The notes beneath the pieces are model-generated. The model saw only the letters and a list, made by a program, of their open reading frames with translations, ran no database searches and was not told where the DNA came from. DNA of 64,000 nt from Oikopleura dioica (taxonomy: Eukaryota; Chordata; Appendicularia; Copelata; Oikopleuridae): positions 7,321,001 through 7,385,000 of the forward strand of contig OU015567.1 in NCBI GenBank assembly GCA_907165135.1. Direction: 5' to 3'. Positions 54,611-64,000 of the stretch are shown here, piece after piece. Within the stretch, counting starts at the first letter, position 1, and every line of letters begins with the position of its first letter. Position numbers and translations under genes: made by a program.

Positions 54611-57600
54611 CTAATCCTCCTTTATGGAAGAAGTGGAAGTTCCCAAGGAAAAAATTGTCGCTGTCCACAAAGGAAGAGCAATAGAAAGAACAAGTTGAAA
54701 GTTTGAATTTTCATTTTGAGTATACAACTCGATTTCGTCGAGTAAATCAAACGACGCGCCTGGGTAGAGAAATTCGTGTTTGGAAAATACTGCAATCGCG
54801 ATAATTAAAAGTGGGTGACTCAGAATCGTTAGAATCGCCGGAATTTTCTTGTTGTAAATTGGTAGAGACAGGAAACAAGCAGATAGGAGGAAAATCAGGC
54901 CTTGGCCGATACAGAGCAAGCATAAAATAGCAGAGAATGTTGCGTAAGCGAAGAGAGGGATAGAGGATTCGGCGGAGAGGGATTTCTTGCGACTGGAGAA
55001 CAAAGGGCCGATAGAAGCGAGGAGTACAATTGATAGCTGGGCGGTAATCGTTTTGTGGGGAAAAGAAGCGTATTTGACCAAAATCTCCATGAGGAAAAAT
55101 GATGATACTCCGCAAACTGCAACCCTTGATAAATGTGACAGGTCGAAATCACCAGCCTATGATTGTTTCAAAAGCGGATAATAATTTGAAAATGTACCTG
55201 ATTGCCAGTGTTCCAAGACTTGAGAACAGCCACTGCGGGAACGAGAAAAAGAAGTCCAGCGGCAGGCATGTAATATGAAATCGAGGAATAATTATTCACT
55301 GAGGAGTAAATGTAAAACCAGATCGAAGCGTGAAGTCTCTCCAGTAGATTATTCTCTGCCCGCAACAGGTGCTCAACAAGCCGTCCAAAATGCTCGTCCC
55401 CGTATAGTTTCTTACCCCCTTTTTGCTTATCCTAAACAGTAACAAATCTGTCAGCATATGATGTAAAATAGGGTCGGCCAAAAAAATTTTTTGATCTCCG
55501 ATTCTTTTGAAACCAGTTTCAGTGGATTCGCGGTGCTCAAAACCTCTATAAACCAAAAATTGCAGAGATCCGATGTTCCGGTCTCATTCAAGGGCATTTT
55601 TTCCAAAAATTGGGACTTGAATTTGACACACTTGCTAAAAAATTAAATTCACTATATATTCAAGGCAAATGAAATATTTGATGACAGAATATCATAGAGA
55701 AGGGTTCAAATTATACAGGTAGTGAACAGAAAAGAGATAGAAAACTCATGTACCATTTTTATGGAAGGGTGTTTTGTGCCAATTACCCTTATATATGGTT
55801 AACTCAGGTATTCATTCATTCATAAATCAATAAAAAAGATGTTTCAATCCCAAATTTTTGCTCGTAAGTTAGATTAAACACTAAGGAATAACTTTTCCCT
55901 TTCAGAATGCTTATATGAGTTGGGGAATTTTTTTAAATAATTTTTAAATAAAACTACTGGATATTTACGAGAACTTAAAAATGAAGAAAAAAGTCTTTTA
56001 AGAGGACAAAAAAGGTTCAAATTCTTATCTATATGCTTGAACGTTGATTAGAAATTATTAACTAGGTATTGTGTGGATATCACCAGTGATATTCATGAGA
56101 GTCTATTAACAGAGGATCTGTTGGTGTCTATCTGTATCATTAAGAGGTCTTGAATGACCGTCAGCACTATAAATGTAGTTTCTAGTCCTTAAAATTACAC
56201 AAAATGTCTTTTTGAATTATGCTGACATCATCAGAAGTCCTGATACTGATACCTATGATCTGTAAGGTAATGTCTGTATTAGAAACGCTTAGTCAATGAC
56301 TCTGAAAATCGCATACATTCATAAACAGGGCTAAAAATGCCCAAAATGTCTTTTTGGATAATCCTCAAAGTATCAGAAGTCGTCAAACTGATACCTATCA
56401 TCTGTAAGTCAGTGTCTGTATTATAAAGGCTCAGTAAATGACTTCCAAAATTGCATACAGTCATTAACAGGGATTAAGATGCACAAGATGTCTTTGATAA
56501 TAATTCTCAAAGTATCAGAAGTCCTCAAACTGATACCTATCATCTGTAAGTCAGTGTCTGTATTATAAAGGCTCAGTCAATGACTTCCAAAATTGCATAC
56601 AGTCATTAACAGGGATAAAGATGCACAAGATGTCTCTGAGAATAATCATTTAAGTATCAGAAGTCCTCAAACTGATACCTATCATCTGTAAGTCAGTGTC
56701 TGTATAAGAAAGGCTTAGTCAATAACTCCGAAAATTGCATACAGTCATAAACAGGGTTTAAAATGCCAAAAATGTCTTTAATAATAATCCAACCCAGCTC
56801 CGTTTCTGCAATTCAGTCTAAGATGGAGCAAAGCCGACCCGAAGGGGAGGCTAACTCCATTCATGCATTCACGTCTGAGACGGGGCCAAGCCGACCTCAA
56901 GGGCAACCTAGCTCCGTTTATGCAATTCAGTCTGAGACGGGGCCAAAAAATATTGTTAAAATGAAATTTCAAGCTAACGCCCAGTTACCATAGTACGGAG
57001 GCTTACTTTTAACGCAAGATAATTAAGCCCGGTTTCTCGGATTCAGTAAGGAACAGGGCAAAGCCTATTTTAAGGGGAGAATAACCTCATCTGTTGAATT
57101 GAGTAAAGTAAGGCGCAAAACGACCCGAAGGGGAGGCCAGCCCCCTTTCTTGGATTCAGTTAGGTAGGGGGCCAAGTCGACTCGAAGGGGAGGCAAGCCT
57201 TATCTCTTGAATTAAGTCAGGTAAGGGCGAAGCCGACCCGAGAGATAAGCCAGCTCGTCTTAAATTCAGTCAGGTAAGGGACCAAGCCGACCTGTACCTA
57301 ACTGAATCCAAGAAACTGGGCTCGCCTCCCCTCCCGGTCGGCTTAGCCCCTTACCTAACTGAATCCAAGAAATGGGGCCAATAATCCGAAGTTATTAGCG
57401 CGCGCTTTGCGGGAATCGTGGGCAAACAAGCCAAAAAAAAATGTCTCAAAAGCGCAAACGCCCGCTGCGGAACTGATCCTAACGCCCAGTTGCGATAGTA
57501 CGGACTCCGGAGGCTTACTTACGGAGGCCAGCACCGTTTCTTGGATTCAATAAGGTTCGAGGCCAAGCCGACTCGAAGGAAAGGCCAGCCTTATCTCTTG

Positions 57601-60105
57601 AGTTCGGTTAAGCAAGGCGCAATAACGACCGGAAGGAGAGGCAAGCCCCGTCTCTTGAATTCAGTCGAGTAAGGGGCGGAGCCGACCCGAAGGATAAGGA
57701 AGCCCCGTCTCTTACATTCAGTCAGGTAAGGGGCGAAGCCGACCCGAAGGGGAGGCCAGCCCCGTCGTTCAAATTCAGTCAGGTAAGGGACAAACAACCC
57801 GTACCTAAATAAGTCCAAGAAACGGGGCTGGCCTCCCATTCGGGTCGGCTTGGCCCCTTACCTAACTGAATCCAAGAAAAGGCTGGCCTTCCCTCCGGGT
57901 CGGCTTGGCCCCTTACCTTACTGAATCCAAGGAACGGGGCTGGCCTTCCCTCCGGGTCGGCTTGGCCCCTTACCTAACTGAATCCAAGAAACGGGGCTGG
58001 CCTTCCCTCCGGGTCGGCTTGGCCCCTTACCTTACTGAATCCAAGAAACGGGGCTGGCCTTCCCTCCGGGTCGGCTTGGCCCCGTACCTAACTGAATCCA
58101 AGAAACGGGGCTGGCCTTCCCTCCGGGTCGGCTTGGCCCCGTACCTAACTGAATCCAAGAAACGGGGCTGGCCTCCCTTCGGGTCGGCTTGGCCTCTTAC
58201 CTAACTGAATCCAAGGAACGGGGCTGGCCTCCCCTTCGGGTCGCCTTGGCGCCTTACCTAACTGAATCCAAGAAAAGGGGCTGGCCTTCCCTCCGGGTCG
58301 GCTTGGCCCCTTACCTAACTGAATCCAAGAAACGGGGCTGGCCTCCCCTTCGGGTCGGCTTAGCCCCTTACCTAACTGAATCCAAGAAACAGGGCTGGCC
58401 TCCCCTCCGGGTCGGCTTGGCCCCTTACCTGACTTAAATCAAGAGACGGGGCTTGCCTCCCCGTCGGGTCGTTTTGCGCCTAAAATTTAGGAACGGTTCC
58501 TAAGAAAAAGTTTTCTCCGAGCCCCCAAGTAAGGCTATTTATATATTTTTTTTTAATATTAGTCTTCAATCAGTTGGTCTTCTAGTAAGGGGGTCCTCCG
58601 GGGGGTCCTCCGGCAGGGAGTGGCCGAAATTGGTCGAATGTGGCAGTATGTGGCCATCCAAAGCTATTTATGTTTTTTTCTATTATTGGTCCTCCAGCAG
58701 TTTGTCTTCCAGTAAGGGGTCCTCCGGAAGGTCCTCCGGCAATAAGTGGCCAAACTTGACCGAAGTCGGCAATCACTTGCCAATGAAGGCTTGATATTTT
58801 GCGTAGCCAAAATTTCGATATTTAGAAACGTCCACGATTCAAGTTTTTGGTGACAAAATCGCGATTTTCAAAAAATTCTAAAAAAATTTCCCCAACTCGC
58901 ACAGACAAATGGTTGAAACCATTCGAATCGTCTCGTTCTCCTCTTTCTAATGAGGTATAATTCGTAATTGAAACACGAGATCAATTTTTTTTTTGGCCGA
59001 CCCTAATGTAAAAGTCGACATTACCTTGACAGTTCTGAGGGTAACCGAATGAATTCCATATTTAATCAAGTCCGCATGGTTTCCCGAGCCGTATCCCGAT
59101 CCAGTTTGAAAGAGTTGTTTGAAAAAGAGCTTGGAGAAGTCCTGAATTCGATAAATTTCTGCCGAAGCGGTGTCGTTCATGATCCTCATCGACATTCCTT
59201 CCGAATGACCGCATCGTATCACAGCATTTACTGTAAGAAAATCATTTGAAATTGCATTCAAGAGGAACATACCGATGTCCTGATTGGTCATTTGGCCGTT
59301 ATCGCCTTCCATTTCCACATTGACGAAGGAAAAAGTCGGCGCGTCTCCCTTCAAAACAACGCCCGTTTGAGGCGAAGCAGCGGACAACTCCAACTCTGGA
59401 CCCTCGCATTCTTTGTTTTTATTCTCGAAATTGTTCTCCAGCCAGCACTGAATGCCCCGACGCCCATGGGTGGAAAAGATAAAGAAGATATCCTTGCCCC
59501 AGTGGGTTTGGTCGGAAATCATCGACATTAGCGCCATCCCGGTGCCGAACGCTGAATTGGTTACTTTCTCGTCCCAGCTGGCGATTGGGACGTTGATGAT
59601 GATACTTTCAGCGGCTGAACTGCCGATTGGGCAAACTCGAACGATGATGTTTGAAGAGGAAAGATCCGAGTAACTCCAGGATTGTTCTTCATATTTCAGC
59701 CTAAAAATAAGATTTTTGAAAACTTGAATCTTGCAATCGTCAATTCCATCATCATTTCTTTCCCCGAAATGGAGGCAAAGAAGGTTGCTAGAAAATCCTA
59801 CTGTACCTTAAAGTAGTAGCAGCCTTTTTAATCAAATTCTTCCTACAATCAGCAGTCACACAGTCTTCCATCCTCCTATTCATCACTCCCGCCAAACCCT
59901 TCACCGTCTGCGAATACTTTGGCGAAGCCATGCGCGGCTGTAACGCATTCTCATCAATATAAGTTCTAGCGTTGAATTGAGCTGAGCTCTGCATGGCCAG
60001 CCAACCAATGCCGCATAAAAAGCCGAGAGTTGAGAGCTTACTTCCGAATTTATTGATTTTAGCGCCGATATCTTTTGTTGAACTCGGGTCTGTTAGAAGC
60101 CCCAT
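54611..60105 (-). CDS. GPAA1: GPAA1, GPI transamidase subunit, with a 3.5-kb element in one intron
   Basis: Read from 60105: MGLLTDPSSTKDIGAKINKF, LSTLGFLCGIGWLAM (membrane span), NARTYIDENALQPRM, ADCRKNLIKKAATTLR, KVTNSAFGTGMALMSMISDQ, HWGKDIFFIFSTHGRRGI, VNVEMEGDNGQMTNQDIG, YGIHSVTLRTVK. After a large intron (55432-59024) come KKLYGDEHFGRLVEHLLRAE, NNLLERLHASIWFYIYSS, SYYMPAAGLLFLVPAVAVLK and several more membrane segments to the stop at 54611. The TYxxENAL, GKDIxF and LLERLHxSxxxYL blocks match GPAA1, which attaches GPI anchors to proteins in the endoplasmic reticulum. Without the element and one target-site copy the large intron would be 48 bp, like its neighbours. Confidence 0.87.
56150..56770. 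repeat. Tandem repeat, about 142-bp unit, 4-5 copies
   Basis: Units with gtatcagaagtcctcaaact and catctgtaagtcagtgtctg recur at about 56370, 56512 and 56653, with a more diverged copy near 56226. Internal short inverted pieces (tgatacctatcat) are present. Inside the large element. Non-coding. Confidence 0.8.
57050..58480. repeat. 58-bp minisatellite in two opposite orientations
   Basis: From about 57800 to 58470 the unit (taactgaatccaagaaacgg then ggctggccttccctccgggt) repeats with a period near 58 bp, about a dozen times. From about 57050 to 57830 the same unit appears mainly in reverse complement (gacccgaaggggaggccagc). The two blocks thus form a long imperfect palindrome inside the large element. 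Runs of apparent protein such as APYLTESKKRGWPSLRVG are produced by the repeat and are not genes. Confidence 0.85.
58570..58770. repeat. Two-copy tandem repeat, roughly 115 bp
   Basis: Both copies include ggtcctccggcag/caat and tggccgaaattggtcgaa-like blocks, with differences between copies. Internal to the large element. No coding evidence. Confidence 0.65.
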
Positions 60106-60282
60106 TTTTAAATCTGAAATCAAGGAAGAGTAACAACGAGTCGGTAAATTAGAAAAATAGATATATATTTTATGAGATTATAAGAAAATAAAATCAAAGT
60201 GAATGAAGCAAAAGGCCGAGAATGGGGAAGAAGGAACAAGATAGTACAGTAGCTTTTTTGAGCCGTGGAGTGGGAAGGGCAA

Positions 60283-62586
60283 TTATTTTCCTTTTTTGCC
60301 TTTGCCCTTTCCACCCTTCTTCTTCTTGCCTTTCATGAGCTTGCGGACCTTGTAGGAGCGGAAGAAGGCTTGAATTACAGTCGCGTTGAATGTCTTGTCT
60401 TCGAATTCTTTGCGTTCGCGCTCTTCTTGCTCTCTCTTTAGGCGGCGTTCTTCCATAATTGCGTCGTAGTCAACCTGAAACCGCAGTAAAGAAAAAAAGA
60501 CAGATAAACCCTTCACTTACTTTTAAAATAGCAAAGCGTTCCTTGAGTTCATCGAGCTGTTCCTTTTCCTCGTCATAAGCGTCCTGGACCTCTTCGAGTT
60601 GCTGCTGCTTCTCGATCATAAAGTCGTCATATTTGGCGATCCAGTTTTCGACCTCGTTCTCGATTCGGAATTTTTTACTTCGCAAGTTGAGTTCCACTTC
60701 GCGGTGCTCCACCACTAGCTTTTTCAGGTCCACTTCGAGCGGTTTTATCGCCTCGATTAAAGTTTTTTTGCGCTGCTCAGCATTTCGATTTTCATTAGCT
60801 CGTTCCTAAACAAAATGGGTCAGTCCTAAATTGAGGTAGATAGCATTTTTGATAAAGTCCTTTTAACACAAACTGTCAGCTTATATAAATACCGATCCAC
60901 GAGAAATAGATCATAATTAACTGACATGCAAAAGCCTTCCTAAATCTTGTACTACCACCATTTGGAATGAATAACAAACAACCAGAAATCATACTCGACT
61001 CAAATGAATATGCGACAAAAAGAATTTTTTACTTTCTTTAAAATGAATTCACTTTTATCTAGAATATTGAAAACATTTTTGAGATATTACAAATAAATAA
61101 AAAATTATATATTTCTCCATGTCCTTCTATATTTTATTTACAACCCTGCAAAAATGGGTTGTTCCAAGATATTAATCAGGGTTGTGCAAATATAAAAATG
61201 GTCACAGTTGGTTTTTTAACCCCTTTTCGCCGTACAAAAACCCGCAGAGAGTGAAAAATACTGTAGCATTCTTTTGAGAGAAACAAGGGTTCATGTCCAT
61301 AATATTTTTTATAAAATGACTTTTCAATTTATGCGGTTTCATGGGAGATGATCGTTGATTCTACATATTTATGAAAAAACACAATGAATCATTGACAATG
61401 ATCATTGACACGAAAAAACTTCGATTGTGGACAAAAATTTTGTACTAAAATGAATCTCAATCTATGTAAGAATACTCTGAAGGAAGCGTGAAAAAAATCA
61501 TCCGTATTTTGTGCTCAAATACTTTTCAATCGAAAACCACGATAAAAACTGCTAAATAAAAAAACCAATATAATTGTGTTACTTACTTGATCAGCATCAG
61601 AATTAGTTTTTTGCGCCATCGCTTCGGCATTTTTCTCAATATTCGCCAGCTGCGTTTTGAGCTCGCGAATGACTGTGGCTCGTTTTTCTGTTTCTTCTTT
61701 TTGATTCCTTCCGCGACGGAGAGTTCCTTCTCGACCTTCTGCGTCTGAGTGACGATCTCCTTGAGTCGCTGGTTCGACTTTCGAATGTACATTTCGCGGT
61801 TTTCTTCTTCCTTTTGCGTCATCGTCAGTCGGTCCACCATTCCAGAGCGCAGCTCGTCGATCAGAGAAGCCAGCGATTCCAGTCGAGCGTCCGATTTCGA
61901 GCTGCGGATTAAAGAACACAAGTTCGCGTCTTTTGAAACATCTCGCAGCGCGTTTCGGGTGAGAATTTTTAGCTCAGCCGCTGAAAAATGAGTTTATATG
62001 AGGACGAACAATTCATAATAGAAAAAAGCCGTTTGCGGCTTTCGAAACATCGAAAAACCTCGAAAAAAAATTTTAGCCGCATGCGGCTTTTTATTCAACG
62101 GAGAAAATTTCATTAACAAACTTGCTCAAAATAAGCCGCTAGCGGCTTTTCTTCTTTGAAATCTTCTTCGGTAAATGAATTTTTCGCCTTTGAAAAACCG
62201 CAAATTCGGCTTTTTGATTGAATCTCAAAGCGAAATTTCACGGGAAGAATTGAAAAGTACCTGGAGTAGATTTCTCCTGGGCCGCTTTTCTGAGAATGTG
62301 GCAGGACTCTGGAAATTGTTTGAACTGTTCAGCTGGGACCGACGCGAAGCCGGCGAGGAGAAGAAGCCGCCTGTGCAGTTCGTTGAAGACATACATGATT
62401 CGTTCCGCCTCGACGCAGGAAATCTTCTTTCGGACTTCGCGATACGACGCCGCCAGCTGCGCCGGATCCTGAATTATTTCATAACGATTTTCTATAGTAA
62501 CGATTCTTTCGTAAAATCCGTATTTTGACCATTACTGTACCTTTTTGGCGGCGTCTGGAGGCGGCCCAGAAACAGTGACCGTCATT
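60283..62586 (-). CDS. IQCG: IQCG / DRC9-like axonemal protein, with an apparent frameshift
   Basis: Read from 62586: MTVTVSGPPPDAAKK, DPAQLAASYREVRKKISCV, RIMYVFNELHRRLLLLAG, then DARLESLASLIDELRSGMVD, YIRKSNQRLKEIVTQTQKV, TVIRELKTQLANIEKNAEAM, ERANENRNAEQRKKTL, EVELNLRSKKFRIENEVENW, IAKYDDFMIEKQQQLEEVQ, an IQ motif NATVIQAFFRSYKVRKLMKG and a lysine-glycine tail. Long coiled coil, one IQ motif and basic end fit IQCG (DRC9), a calmodulin-binding subunit of the nexin-dynein regulatory complex in motile cilia. Near 61700-61720 the coiled-coil frame changes by one base between KVEKELSVAE and NQKEETEKR, and I find no intron to explain it. The intron 60807-61587 is long for this region. GPAA1 starts 178 bp downstream. 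Confidence 0.8.
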
Positions 62587-63205
62587 ATTCTGAACTGGTG
62601 CAAATTTCAAACTGAGCAGAAATTCCAAAAAGGAGGGAAAATAAACGAGCGTTCTAGAAATCGCACTTTTTTCTAGACGGATATTTACAAGGCGATTAAG
62701 CCTCATTCTCGGACAGTAATTATTTGGCTTGAAATTTGAGTTTTTTTAGCAATTTCGTCAGACACGAAGTTTTTAAAGCAAAGGTAATAAAACACAATAA
62801 TTTTTAACAAATAATTTATTTTAAAAAATCATTAAGAAAACACCGAGAAAGCCGCTTGCGGCTCTAAAATTGATGAAGAACTCTTCATATTTGACACGAA
62901 TCGTGTTTCGACTCGAAAATTTCGGATTTTTTTTTGCATTTTTTTTCGCGATAATTTAAAATTGATAATTCTCTTTGAAAAATTGACTCTGACGACAGAA
63001 TATTTTTTTATCCAGGAAACATTCGGTAGTAGCGCCTGGGGTCAGGGAAAGGACAATAAACGCAATTTTTTGGTTTCTTTCTTTTTTAGCGCGAAATGAG
63101 TCAAAATGAGTTGCTTTGGCGGGGAAGGGCGCGCCAACGCGGGCCCAGCGCGCGCAAATTCGGACGAAAAAAAGATCTTCTCTTGTGGTTTGACATCTGT
63201 TGAAT
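62587..63205. other. Spacer with no supported gene
   Basis: AT-rich. Short palindromic bits (gccgcttgcggct near 62855) echo ones inside the IQCG intron near 62030-62150 (agccgcatgcggct). The + frame starting 63106 runs into the palindrome and is not convincing. Confidence 0.4.
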
Positions 63206-63741
63206 CATTTTTGTTTTGGTTTATTCATAGTAAAGCTTTCGGATCTGATAGATCCATCTTCAGTACTAAAATAGTTGTAAAATTGTTGATCAGAAAACTC
63301 TTTTCACCTTTTTGAGAGGCTTGTAAGGGCACACTAAAGAACTTGAATGAGAAAATAAGAACAGATAAAATTTGGTCTAGAGAAGAATTTGATAAGACCT
63401 CGGTCTTGCAGACAGAATGTTTTTTGAAAATGTGTAGAAATAGACGGGCTTCGGAACATTTTCAAATTTAGACGGGCATTTTTGAAAATGTTCCGAAGCC
63501 CGTCTATTTCTACACATTTTCAAAAAACATTCTGTCTGCAAGACCGAGGTCTTATCAAATTCTTCTCTAGACCAAATTTTATCTGTTCTTATTTTCTCAT
63601 TCAAGTTCTTTAGTGTGCCCTTACAAGCCTCTCAAAAAGGTGAAAAGAGTTTTCTGATCAACAATTTTACAACTATTTTAGTACTGAAGATGGATCTATC
63701 AGATCCGAAAGCTTTACTATGAATAAACCAAAACAAAAATG
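63206..63741. repeat. Near-perfect 536-bp palindrome
   Basis: The sequence from catttttgttttggtttatt (63206) is matched base for base by its complement ending at 63741. Arms are about 260 bp and the spacer about 16 bp (tttagacgggcatttt, centred near 63473). Such identity implies a very recent inverted duplication or an assembly artefact. No target-site duplication is apparent. Confidence 0.85.
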
Positions 63742-63916
63742 AAAAAAAGATCCTTACTTTTTGAAAAACCATTTTTCGCCGCTTTTTTCGCTCTCATTCC
63801 GGTTTTCCCGAGTTGGTCTGAAGAAGAGATGAGTCGCACGTGATGCGAGCAAGAAGATCAGGGACTGGGAAAAAGGCTAAAGAAGAATTTAGAGACGAAA
63901 AAAGAAGGAAGAAAAA

Positions 63917-63970
63917 ATGGGAGCTCCGATTCACGAAGAACCTTTTACCAATAAATTTACAAAGAAAAAG
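63917..63970 (+). CDS. Possible first exon of a gene running off the window
   Basis: ATG with MGAPIHEEPFTNKFTKKK, followed by a possible GT donor (gttggaaatt) 30 bp from the window end. Gly-2 would permit N-myristoylation. Nothing more can be said; the rest lies outside the window. Confidence 0.3.
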
Positions 63971-64000
63971 GTTGGAAATTCATTCATTCCATTATTCACC

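Larger units (their letters stand above)
55469..59005. mobile_element. Large hAT-like element in a GPAA1 intron
   Basis: Ends TAGGGTCGGCCAAAAAAA (55469) and TTTTTTGGCCGACCCTA (to 59005) are inverted repeats flanked by perfect ATGTAAAA (55461-55468 and 59006-59013). At 3537 bp it is long, yet I find no transposase frame; most of the interior is tandem repeat. It lies between the GT at 59024 and the AG at 55432 of an otherwise 48-bp intron. Confidence 0.86.

Noticed and set aside
57591-58437. Open frames with repeated GWPSLRVGLAPYLTES-like units, resembling a repeat protein
   Set aside because: They arise from the 58-bp minisatellite within a transposon in the GPAA1 intron; both strands are open and there is no start or gene context.
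56150-58480. Regularly spaced repeats that could suggest a CRISPR array
   Set aside because: Units are tandem without unique spacers, and the genome is that of an animal.
1-64000. tRNA or rRNA genes
   Set aside because: I looked for B-box-like ggttcgaatc segments with matching acceptor arms and found none that fold; an automated tRNA scan would be decisive.

Overview
The window is chordate nuclear DNA that most resembles an appendicularian (larvacean) tunicate of the Oikopleura kind. The evidence is a kelch-repeat protein type and a CP-x-G-CPCP cysteine module that I associate with larvaceans, very short introns (mostly 37-48 bp, GT-AG, with one probable GA-AG), tight gene packing on both strands, and recognisable chordate orthologues. 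The species is not resolved.

Layout. 1-8.2 kb: larvacean-type accessory genes on the + strand (membrane protein with cysteine module, an unknown protein, a kelch protein broken by a transposon, a secreted cysteine protein). 8.5-20 kb: transposons and simple repeats around two minus-strand genes (ankyrin-repeat protein; NCKIPSD/SPIN90). 20.3-23.6 kb: secreted astacin-VWA-EGF metalloprotease. 24.3 kb: a probable tiny secreted basic peptide. 25.5-28.9 kb: rapsyn and a PLA2-like secreted protein. 29-62.6 kb: a nearly continuous minus-strand block: EXOC5 (with a CFAP144/FAM183-like gene nested on the opposite strand in one intron), UQCRC1-like, a small membrane protein, tyrosylprotein sulfotransferase, HORMAD-like, GRIP, DROSHA, CTDNEP1/Dullard, GPAA1 and IQCG/DRC9. 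62.6-64 kb: a near-perfect 536 bp palindrome and perhaps the first exon of a further + gene.

Main observation. Six non-autonomous, hAT-like elements with six different terminal inverted repeats are each bounded by direct repeats of 8 bp (one is 8-9 bp; one of the six pairs has a single mismatch). One is intergenic and one sits in a 48-bp intron of GPAA1. Four sit inside protein-coding exons: the kelch gene, EXOC5 (twice) and DROSHA. In each of the four, removing the element plus one target-site copy restores the expected reading frame, yet read literally each element brings an early stop. EXOC5 and DROSHA are normally single-copy housekeeping genes. In all four a GT...AG pair at or near the element edges would splice it out in frame. 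In EXOC5 element 1 the target-site duplication itself supplies the GT and the element end supplies the AG, giving the uninterrupted protein exactly. The window therefore looks like transposons being used as new introns (introner-like behaviour), or else very recent or heterozygous insertions. RNA evidence would decide.

The genes do not form one pathway. They are mostly housekeeping, ciliary, synaptic and RNA-processing genes, with larvacean-type secreted proteins on the left.
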